From the NCBI GenBank assembly GCA_964036045.1, contig OZ038387.1, positions 21,281,348 through 21,345,347 on the forward strand: a stretch of DNA of 64,000 nt, given 5' to 3'. Each line of letters opens with the position of its first letter. Positions within the stretch are counted from its first letter, which is position 1. The translations under genes and the position numbers were made by a program. Source of the DNA: Eutreptiella sp. 'Long Island Sound 2002'. Its lineage: Eukaryota; Euglenozoa; Euglenophyceae; Eutreptiales; Eutreptiaceae. Of this stretch, positions 55,249-64,000 are shown in pieces. The notes below the pieces were generated by a model. The model was not told where the DNA came from, made no database searches, and saw only the letters and a program-made list of their open reading frames with translations.

Positions 55249-58200
55249 ATGCTGTGTTGTGTTTGGTGCAAATGGAAAGTACAAAATACTTTTGTGAGTG
55301 GACAATACAAAGTGCATGGCGTGGTGTCTCGGCGCACCGGTGCGTGTCGTGTTGTAGTTGATCAAGGAGACGCCAAGGTGGGTTCATCGATACCGAGACA
55401 ACGATTGGCCACCGAGGATCGGGAAGGCAGCGGCTCGACACGGGCTAGAACCGTGGTCCGCAATGGGGGAAACCAAGGCCTACAAGCGAAACTGACAACG
55501 GGATCCGCGTTTCGGGATTACACGGCCTATGATGAGCCGCAAGCTCAGATGCAGGATGAGAAGTGGGATCTGGAGTGGAACCGGGACCGGGCTCGTGATC
55601 GGGAGAGAGATGGAGATTGGTTCCGGGACTACGACGCACGTGGCGTCGACGACTTGGATAGAGAGCGTGATTGGAAGGAGGCAAGGCACCGGGACAAGGA
55701 GAGGGGTACGGTTTGGGCAAGGGATGGTGCTGGGGAAAGGGACATGGATTGGGACGGAGGACGGCAGAACCTGAGAAATAAGGCCCGGGATGTTGAGACC
55801 TGTGAGGACGAAGGGTGGGTAGAGTCCGACAACGAAAGAGAGGTTACCGGGAACCAAGAGGCACCCGGTAGAGGACGACGGAAGAGGGGCCAGAGGCGGA
55901 GCAAGGAGGCAAATGGAACCGCGGATTGGAAGACGCAGTGTGATCGAGTTGAGGACAGGGATGGGGACCCAGAGAGGGACCAAGAGAGCGAGATGGCCAA
56001 CGGAGAGAGGAAGGGGAAGGGGAAGGGAAAGGGGAAAGGGACGTGGCTGGATCAAGAGAGGGAGATGGAGAGGGAGAAAGGAAAGGGGAAGGGGAGGGGT
56101 GTGCGGTCGCATCAGGGGAGGGACAAAGAGAGGGTGAAGGGGAAGGGCGAAGGGAAGGGGGTGTGGCAGGATGAGAGTGATAGTGAGGAGGGGATCGGGG
56201 ATGGGAAGGGGAAAGGCAAGGGGAAATGGGCGTGGTCTGATCCAACCGACAATCGGAGGGAGAGGATGAAAGGCAAGGGGAAGGGAATTTGGCCTGATGA
56301 TGACAGGGATGAGGAGAACGAGAGGGAGGCAGGGAAGGGGAAGGGGAAGGGGAAGGGAATGTGGCCCGATGATGACAGCGATGAGGAGAATGAGAGGGAG
56401 TCAGGGAAAGGGAAGGGGAAGGGGAAGGGGAAGGGAATGTGGCCCGATGATGACAGGGATGAGGAGAACGAGAGGGAGTCAGGGAAGGGGAAGGGGAAGG
56501 GGAAGGGGAAGGGGAAGGGGAAGGGAATGTGGCCCGATGATGACAGCGATGAGGAGAACGAGAGGGAGGCAGGGAAGGGGAAGGGGAAGGGGAAGGGGAA
56601 GGGAATGTGGCCGGAGGGCGGCTGGTCTGAAGATCAAATTCACAATGGAAATGGGGACATGAACAGACGTCGGGACAGGGACAACGACTGCTACAGTGAC
56701 AGGGACAGGGACAGGTACGGGAATTGGCATTGGCGTGCCAACGAGGAATCGGACGAGGATGATTGGGATGGGCAGCGCGGATGGCACAGGGATGGCGAGG
56801 CCCAACGTGGCAAAACACTGAACGCGTGTGGATACAGAGTCGCGGGCAGGAAGAACGACAAGTACCGTGAAAGCGATATGCCCAACTATGACTGTGGGGA
56901 TCGGTCTGACCGGAAGGGATACCACCATTGGCAAATGGATGCGGATGGGGGGTTCATGGAGCGGGATAAGAAGGAGAGACTCTCGGTGCACGAGACGGAT
57001 AGAGAGCCGGTCACATGGCGGCGTGGTGGCGGTGACTGGGTGTCTGAGGCTCGCTGCGAAAGCACGAAAAGCAGGACGCGGGACAGTGTCCGAGGAGGTG
57101 AAAGGGAAAGGGGTGAAAGGGACAGGGAAAGGGATGGTTCGAATTGCGAGAGGGAAGGAGATAGACCATATCTGGTGTGTAGACGCCAAGACCAGAGAGG
57201 TCATCCTTTTGGGACCAAAGATGCGGAGTTGAAGCGCCCGGGCGTGCCTCGCACGCTTGCCCGACGGGAAGACTGCCAATGTGGACGCATGTACAGCGAT
57301 ATGTCCCCAGAGGATCAACTGAAGCCGCGGCATGGGTACCACGGCGCTTCCCGGGACATGTATGAGGATGACAGCGTGGACAGCGGATCGTTACGATCCG
57401 GTGCATCACCCACGCGCCGCCACAGGCCCGCACGCCGATACTTGGATGCCCCGCAGGGTCGCAGCATTCATAAAGACGAAGAGTTGTACAGTGAGTCGTT
57501 GCGATCCAATGGGTCCACGACACGCAGACCCAAGCACGCACACCGGTTTCTACACACTTCATATTACCCCGAATCGTGTGAGGAGGACGACGTTAGGGAG
57601 GATAGGCGCCCACACAGGGACACTTGTGAAGATGATGGTCGGTGGAGGCGTCCGCGAGAATTTGACAGCCGAGGGCCCCACAACAGCCACGGGCATCACC
57701 AGTGTCGTGAGGATCCGCGAAGTCGCGAACCGCCAGCGGTACGGTACGACGCAAGAGGCAGCAAGGGTCTTGAGAGGGACCGCGACCGGGACTGCGACAG
57801 GGACCGAGAGATCTGGGGCGGAAGCCGGTCTCATGCCAGGCATGACCGAGGTTCACCGGGGGACATGGAACCGCGTGCGCGGCAGCGCCGATTTGACGAC
57901 AATTTTTCTGAGGAGGGCTCGGAAATGTACAGTGAAGGTAACGGGCTTCGTGAGTACCGGAGCAAACCCCTCGCACCGGACAACCGTCGCCACCAGCAGA
58001 GGGATCCATATCCGGACCGAGACGCAGAGCAGGGGTTTGCTGCGGCTGGGCGGGGGAGGGACGGGCAGTTTGGGAAGGCGAGGCGGCACTCAGCAGCATT
58101 GGCAAGCAACAGGGAGCAGGGGCGAAGCCGCGGTCGACACCCCGTGGATTCGGCGGAGGACTGGGAAGAGGATGGATCGTGGGAGGAGTGGAGCAACGAA

Positions 58201-58370
58201 CAGGAGGAGTGGAAACTGGATTCGGATGTTGCATCCTCGCGCTCGTCTGATGTGAGGATGCGGACGCAACCGACGCAGTATGGGAAAGGCAACGGCCACC
58301 AGCGGAGCAGTCGCCGCCACAGTGACCAAGCGCCATCTGTCCACAAATTGCGCGGACCTTATCCGCACAG
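55249..58370 (+). CDS. Exon 1 of a charged low-complexity protein with GK tracts
   Basis: A TAG at 55219 bounds the frame and the first ATG is at 55249, though the true start may be later or in another exon. The product is dominated by Arg/Asp/Glu with alternating RD/RE dipeptides. It has a central block (~254-457) of (GK)n tracts alternating about five times with GMWPDDDSDEENERE-type units. It resembles the charged, disordered regions of RNA-processing factors, but no RNA-binding or catalytic domain is visible, so I assign no function. The frame runs on to a TGA at 58449, but I prefer splicing at the AG/GT at 58370/58371: that leaves phase 2, which matches the exon at 59024. Confidence 0.65.
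56010..56620 (+). repeat. In-frame GGGAAG-rich coding minisatellite
   Basis: GGGAAGGGGAAG runs encoding (GK)n alternate with CGATGATGACAGCGATGAGG-type segments in about five units. The repeat keeps the frame of exon 1. Open frames on the other strand here are its shadows. Confidence 0.85.
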
Positions 58371-59023
58371 GTGTCATCGCTGTCGCCCTTGCGATGGAAT
58401 TCACTATGTACATTGCAATCACCACCCCCTTTCCCAAGTTTGGCCCTGAGCCCCGTTGCTCGTCTATGGATGCAACAATTTGAGGGGTTGGAGGTCCCAA
58501 AATGGTCAGCAATGGTATTTAGACAAAACGGACAACTGCCATGAGCATCGCATCCAAACCAATGGATGATCCCTCTACAACCCTGCATCTCCTCCCCGTC
58601 GAAGACGTGCTGCACGAGCAAGCAACAAGTGTGGATGTCCCCTAGGGCATTGCTTTGCGAGTTATTTGTTGTGCGCACGCGGAAACATTTTTCTGCAGCA
58701 CAAGTCCCGGCGATCACCTCCGCTCTGCCACCCCCCCCCGCCCCCTTGAGCATCTTGGAGGGTACTAGAAGCAAACACCATTAAGTGCCTCCAATTCCTG
58801 AAGCTCTTGAGGGCGGCGCTGCCAAACGAGGTCTATCGTCTTGAGGTTCTGTCCATGCTGTTTTTCTTTTAATTCTGACACGACTTGGAGACGTTTGTAT
58901 GGGATGTATTTTCCAGTTTCCCAGTAAGTTATTGTGGATTGCCACACCCTCTTGTTACGCCTCTTTCAACTCCGCCACATCTTCTACATGGGGTTTTAGG
59001 CAACGCTTTCCCCTCATTCGCAG

Positions 59024-59265
59024 GTCTGAGGCCCCACTGGACACTGAATGCTCACAGAGTACACAGAGCAGAGGTTCCGGCGAATGCGCAAACCCGTTGC
59101 CGCCACCGCAACAGCACAGCAATTGGGGAAAAGACGTCCAGCCTCTTTCGGTTCCACCTGCAGCATATGGAGACACCACGGGCGACGATTTGGGAAGGGA
59201 CAACGTGGCGCTGCAACATAACCAGACTCAGGAGCCGCATGTACAACAGTTTGGATTCATTTCAG
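59024..59265 (+). CDS. Exon 2 of the charged low-complexity protein
   Basis: The acceptor is a pyrimidine-rich stretch ending CATTCGCAG and the donor reads TTTCAG/GTGCGC. Entering in phase 2 from exon 1 and leaving in phase 1, the 242 bases are open throughout and encode a Gln/Pro/Asn/Asp-rich segment (PLPPPQQHSNWGKD, NQTQEPHVQQFGFIS). Both phases match the neighbouring exons. No domain is recognised. Confidence 0.65.
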
Positions 59266-59869
59266 GTGCGCACCCATGCGCATGCCCAAATTCTTCCGGC
59301 TTTCTCGCCATGCACACACTGACCTCGTTCCTCGTGTCCCCATACCCTCAGGCTGCCCTGTGCCACATGCTGACATCTTGACTGCATGAAGAGACTGTGG
59401 GGTCAAGCAGAAAAATGAAAATGGTATTTGAAGACTCTGCTCAAAGGGGATGCCGATGAGGTATATTTATGGGGATGCGAACCATTCTCCAAAAGAGTTT
59501 GAAAATGCCCTTCCATAGCCCATGTTACCAAAGGACTCAAAGCGTCTGGGCTGCTGATTCTGACAGCATTACAAACAAATGGACATTTATCTTTCTGGTA
59601 GGTTCTCTGATATTGACTGTGCCGCATCTGTTTCCACATCTTTTAAGTTGCTCTCCTCCCAAGTGCTGGGCCTGTCCCGGTCCTTGGATGCGGCCTGCCC
59701 AAGCCCTCTCCCTTGTTTTTGTGAGATAGTGGTCTGGGTGTCTTGAATTTAATGGAGAACTCAAATATGAAACAAAACTATCTACATGAGTTTCCGCAAT
59801 TTTGATTTCATCCCTGCTCTGGGGACCGTACGATTGCGTAGCTTTTTGATTTCCTCCCTGCTCTGGGAC

Positions 59870-60705
59870 CCTGAGACGTGGCCATTTCTGTTTTCGAGAC
59901 GGTAGGGGAAACATAGCCATGTCACTTTTGCCCAAGACGGTAGGGGTTGCATAGCCATTTCTGTCTTCCTCAGGATTGCAGAGAGGGCGTAAACATTCAT
60001 ATTTTAGCAGAGGCGGCAGGGTCTATGTGGCCGTTGCTGTTTGCATTTCGATATGGTTTATGTAGCCATGTCACTTTTCCCTTGGATGGCAAGGGTAATG
60101 TAGTCATTTTTGTTTTTCTGAGCTTGCAAGGGTTGTGTAGCCTTTTTGGTTTTCTTCGAGAGAGCAGGGGTTGGTTGGCTATTTCTGTTTTCCTCAAGAC
60201 GGCAGGGGTTGGTTACGAAGCCATTTCTATTTTCCCCGAAACAGAGGGGGTTGTGCAGCCATTTTGTTTTCACCGAGACAGCAGGGATTTCCTCCATGTG
60301 ATCGCAGGGGTTATGCAGCCATATCTGTTTTCCCTGAGATGGCACATGTTATGGAGCCATTTCTGTTTTCAATGCAAGCATTATACTGCCAATTTTGTAT
60401 TCCCCAAGATGGCAAGGGTTCCATAGTCATTCCAGTTTCCCCGAGAAGGCAGGAGTTATGTAGACATTTGAGCTTTCCCCATTATGGAAGGGGTTGTGTA
60501 GCCTTTCCAGGATGGCAGGGGTAATGTAGCCATTCTTCCCCAAGTGGCCACGTAGCCTTTTATGTTTGCTTCCAGGCAGCAGTGGTTGTGTAACCATTTA
60601 TGTTGTCCCTGAGTTGGGCGGGGGTTCTGTGGCCATTTTTGTTTCCCCATTTACGCCAAGGGTTATGCAACCATTTAGGTTTTCCCTGGGACAGTAGGGG
60701 TTGAG
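59870..60705. repeat. ~42-bp minisatellite in intron 2, inverted orientation
   Basis: Units of the type CGGCAGGGGTTATGTAGCCA with TTTCTGTTTTCCCCGAGA spacers repeat about 20 times on the plus strand. This is the reverse complement of the array at 43.8 kb. Confidence 0.85.
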
Positions 60706-60777
60706 TGATGCCCCCCCACCCCCTTACCCTCTTTGCAACCCCACCAGAAAAAAAAAAGAGCCTATTTTATCTACAAC

Positions 60778-60905
60778 TCTGCCCTGCCGTCTTGCGAAAC
60801 AACAGAAATGGTGATGGAACCCATGCCATCTTGGGGAAAACTGAAATGGCTCTGTAACCCCTGCCATCCATTTCTAGGAAATGTGAAACGGCGGCGTAAT
60901 CTTTG
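60778..60905. repeat. Minisatellite units in opposite orientation
   Basis: About three units (CTGCCGTCTTGCGAAACA..., CCATCTTGGGGAAAACTGAA...) run opposite to the flanking arrays, giving an inverted arrangement in the intron. Confidence 0.7.
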
Positions 60906-61044
60906 GCATTGTTCCACGTGTCCCTCAACTTATTCAGCCCCTTTTATTGGTGTAATTGATGGTCCCTTTCCCACCAGCTGGGTGGCAACATTCAGTCTTG
61001 ATTAGGTCTTGATTAGGGATTTAGTTTTGATCAGGTCTTCCTAG

Positions 61045-61290
61045 TGGTTGTGTAAGCATTTCTATTTTCCCCAAGACGGTAGAGGTGATGTAGCCATCCC
61101 TGTTTCACTGATATGGCAAGGATTGTGTAAGCATTTCTATTTTCCCCAAGACGGTAGAGGTGATGTAGCCATCCCTGTTTCACTGATATGGCAATGGCCG
61201 TTTTATTTTTCCTTGAGATGGCAGGGGTGACATGGCCATCTCTATTTTCCCCAAGACAGCAAGAGTTGCATGGCCATTTCTGTGTGTTGA
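61045..61290. repeat. Third minisatellite block of intron 2
   Basis: Units run as in the first block. An ~87-bp pair (TATTTTCCCCAAGACGGTAG at 61051 and 61138) is nearly identical. Confidence 0.8.
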
Positions 61291-61733
61291 GTTGCTTGCT
61301 CTACTTTGTACGTCAGACTCCTTTCTTCCCACGGCCCATCTTGCCCTCAGAGAAGCCTGCTCTGCCCGCTCCCAATGGGATGGTGCTGGCCATTCGCATG
61401 TTGACGGAGTGTTTTGCAACTCTGAATCTCTTCAGGACAGTTCAGTGTGGACCCAAATTCTGCGGTCGCCACCAACGAAATGTTGCGTGCCTTTTGGCTT
61501 CATGCCCATGCCCAGAGGCTCGGTTGATTCCATGGTGGCAGTTAGAAGGGTGGTCACTGTTGAGCGGTAAAACGGCAACACACGGTTGTGACGGTTACGA
61601 ATGGCAGGGTTTGGTGTAAAAAAAACTGCGGTTTTGATGTTGAAATGGTGGTGGGACCCCCCCCCCGTCCTCACCTCAAAGCATTCTCTGCCTGTGCCCT
61701 TCGCTCATGCAATGTTTTGTTTTGTCTCTCCAG

Positions 61734-62077
61734 GCTATCACGACGCCACCGAGGAAGAGGCCTCCCACATGGGGTACGGCATTTACACCGATGGAGCTTA
61801 TGGCCCGCAGCCTGCAACTGGGTACTATGCCAACTCGGGCCTGACCCAAAGCCCGTACACAACCCAAAGCCCTTACGCATACACACCCTCGTACATGACC
61901 AACCGCAACTACTGTGCCCCGCCCCCATCAAACCCTGGTTTCGCGCGGACGGCACCCCCACTCCCTCCCCCGCAGGCCCCTTCTCTGATGCAGCCATACA
62001 AAACTGAGCCCTACCCCTCCCCGATGTCCAATGGGCCCTACTCTTATCACCCATTGCCTCCTGCTGCACAATACTGA
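61734..62077 (+). CDS. Terminal exon of the charged low-complexity protein
   Basis: A strong acceptor (TTTTGTTTTGTCTCTCCAG/GCTAT) precedes an open frame in phase 1, which completes a Gly codon with the last base of exon 2. It encodes ATEEEASHMGYGIYTDGAYG and then Tyr/Pro/Ser/Thr-rich repeats (TQSPYTTQSPYAYTPSY), ending at TGA 62075-62077. Such tails occur in low-complexity RNA-binding and transcription proteins, but that is analogy only. Use of TGA as a normal terminator here argues against TGA reassignment in this genome. Confidence 0.75.
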
Positions 62078-64000
62078 GTGGCCAAGCATACCAAAAGGAA
62101 TTCTGGGCTGCGTTACAGCCTGGGTTCATGAGAGCGTGCTTGTTAGGGCGAGATTTGTGACAGCTCGGCGGTAAGGGGCAGGGCAGTCTTGCCAGGAGGT
62201 GGCCTTCTTGAGACCCTATCTAACCTGTGGTGCCTGACTTTTCACCGTTGCGGTTTGTTGATGGTAGTCTGCGATTCACCAACCGGCGACCGAACTGACA
62301 GCGGTTGAAGATTGAAACGGCTGTTGGCACTTGCTCGGCGGCGGTTGGCCTTCAATTGACAGTGTCCTCAGATTGTGGTGCAATGGAGCCCAGTGGTTTG
62401 GTGTGCTGTAAATGTGTGTTCAGGGGAATGCGGGCGTGGATGGTGGTGTTGGATACAGCACTCAATAATATGGTCTGGTTTGCAACTATGACTTTCTTCT
62501 GCAAGTCTCCCCGGGCGCTGCAGTGAAGCCTTTCCGCGTTGGCAACGTGTGCTGTGGCGCTAGTGGCGAGATTGCTTGGAAGGCGTTGCCTCCCCTTGCC
62601 AAACACTATTCTGTAATAATTATCCCCGAGCCTCTGCCCAGCACCTCGGTTTCAGAACCGCACCCCAGTTTCTGGCTCTGGGCCCCAGAACCATGAATTG
62701 GACAGCTTTCGAAGGACCCAGTGCATAGGGCTCCTGACGTGGACAGGGTTAACACACACTGGGGTCAGGTCATTGCTTCGTGGCAAAAACCCCACACCCC
62801 AAGGAGGTGGGTGGGTGAGAGTTGCTGATTTGACAGCCAGCGTTGGACCCTGGCACAACTTGCAACGCCCCCAGCATGATGGCATAACAGGACTGGCATC
62901 TTGCGTCAGGGCACATGAATGTACTGTGCAGTGCACCATTCAGGGGAAGTACCGGCGTCCAAAATCAAATTTTTGGAGTATTCGGTTGTTCCGACAGTGC
63001 GCAGCAGCTGGTTTGGACCCATTGTTGCGCTTGACAAATGTTTTTGCTGCCCTGGCTGGGCATTCTGTTTCTTGCCTTGCACGACCGGAGCATGTGTACC
63101 AGCAATTTATACGGTCCCTGAGGTATGGATGGAAGAGACTGGTCGAGGTCAGGCAAATGGTTGGGAGCTCTGTCGGCATTGAATCATTTGGTTCGTTGTG
63201 GCTTTTGTTTTGCTGGAATGTGACTGTGAAGGCTGGACCCTAACCCACTGGCCAGCAAAATGTGCACCAACCTGCACGCTAGCTGCAAGTCTTGAGCTGC
63301 CACAGTGAACAACCAGAAAGCAGCTCCGTCCTCGCAGCACTTTGAGGTTCTTTGAACTCACGAAATCACCTCTAGGCAGTCTGTAGTTACTGGTGTCCGT
63401 TGATCCGGCAGCGGTTTCTTTTGGACCTGGATGGCGCCGCTCCAGTCAGTTGTTCCTCGTGCCGCTCCAAAGCACACCTCACTGGACCGCAGGAAAATTG
63501 GCAGTAATGTCGCCACTCCTTTGGGGTGGCTAATTGTACCCTCCAGTCCCTCCCATCACTTGCATTGTGCACAGCCTTAGCCTCACAGCAAGTGGTCCGA
63601 CACTCATTTCACTCATCGCAAGATCCTGACGCAAACTGGTTGTCATGATGCTGCATCACAATTGGAGCTCCAGTCTCAAAGCAGTGCATCATCTTCGCAT
63701 TTACGCTGTGTTCCGGATTGCCCAGTGCCAAGATAGCATGCCACCGAGGCCCACAGGCCGCACCTCATGTGGCTCATGCATTTTGTTGACAATTTTGGCC
63801 CCGCTTTTTAGCGACTGTCTCCCGTCTCCTAGCCCAGGGTCCCTGCCCCCACATAGGCAACCTCAGCGACCCCAACGACCATCAGAGAGTGGTCCAACTG
63901 CTAGGGCCCTGTTATGACAGTGTGGCTCTCGGCCCGCGTCAGTGATACCGTTCCTCCTTCTGGGGTGCCACCACCTCTGGGACCTTCACATATTGCACGC
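62078..64000. other. 3' flank of the gene; non-coding
   Basis: Contains the presumed 3'-UTR after 62077. No further exon, RNA gene or repeat is convincing; open frames are short and without domains. Confidence 0.4.

Noticed and set aside
55480-57342. Long minus-strand frames rich in Pro/Ser
   Set aside because: Shadows of the GGGAAG coding repeat in exon 1; the plus-strand frame is longer and joins to exons in phase.

Overview
This window looks like nuclear DNA of a repeat-rich eukaryote, possibly an alga or other protist. The evidence is GT-AG introns in a gene at the right end, a two-ORF non-LTR retrotransposon, a Helitron-type rolling-circle transposon, TIR elements, several satellites and long (TA)n tracts. 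No rRNA, confident tRNA or prokaryotic operon is visible, and I cannot name the organism.

Layout: 1-3.99 kb holds degenerate G-rich minisatellite, a truncated TIR element and tRNA-like (SINE-like) fragments. 3.99-10.6 kb is a decayed LINE on the minus strand: ORF1, then ORF2 with APE endonuclease, reverse transcriptase and RNase H, broken by stops and frameshifts. 10.7-12.3 kb is a TIR element beside a ~550 bp (TA)n tract. 12.3-13.6 kb carries a 188-bp tandem repeat.

13.6-28.6 kb is the most interesting block. All its genes are on the minus strand: a Helitron Rep (HUH plus two tyrosines); a PIF1-type helicase that also carries SAP, Ulp1-like protease and J domains; a small GRF-zinc-finger protein with two overlapping follow-on frames; and a UPF1-like SF1 helicase fused to an AlkB-like 2-oxoglutarate dioxygenase. 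Three of these ORFs begin at the first ATG after the same ~30-bp leader. A fourth leader has lost its gene and a fifth lies in a duplicated Rep 5' end. I infer one very large composite Helitron-like element, now damaged by a nonsense codon, frame breaks and an 85-bp minisatellite, and bordered by a 114-bp satellite at 29.1-31.1 kb.

31.1-35.5 kb is a cluster of four ~1 kb TIR elements, each end lying in a TA microsatellite. 35.5-53.9 kb is almost entirely non-coding, with small repeats and a candidate TIR element. A clean 311-bp MITE lies at 53.9 kb. From 55.2 to 62.1 kb on the plus strand is the only convincing host gene: three exons with matching phases encode a charged, low-complexity protein with GK tracts and a Pro/Tyr/Gln-rich tail. 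Its second intron carries arrays related to the 85-bp minisatellite found inside the Helitron block.
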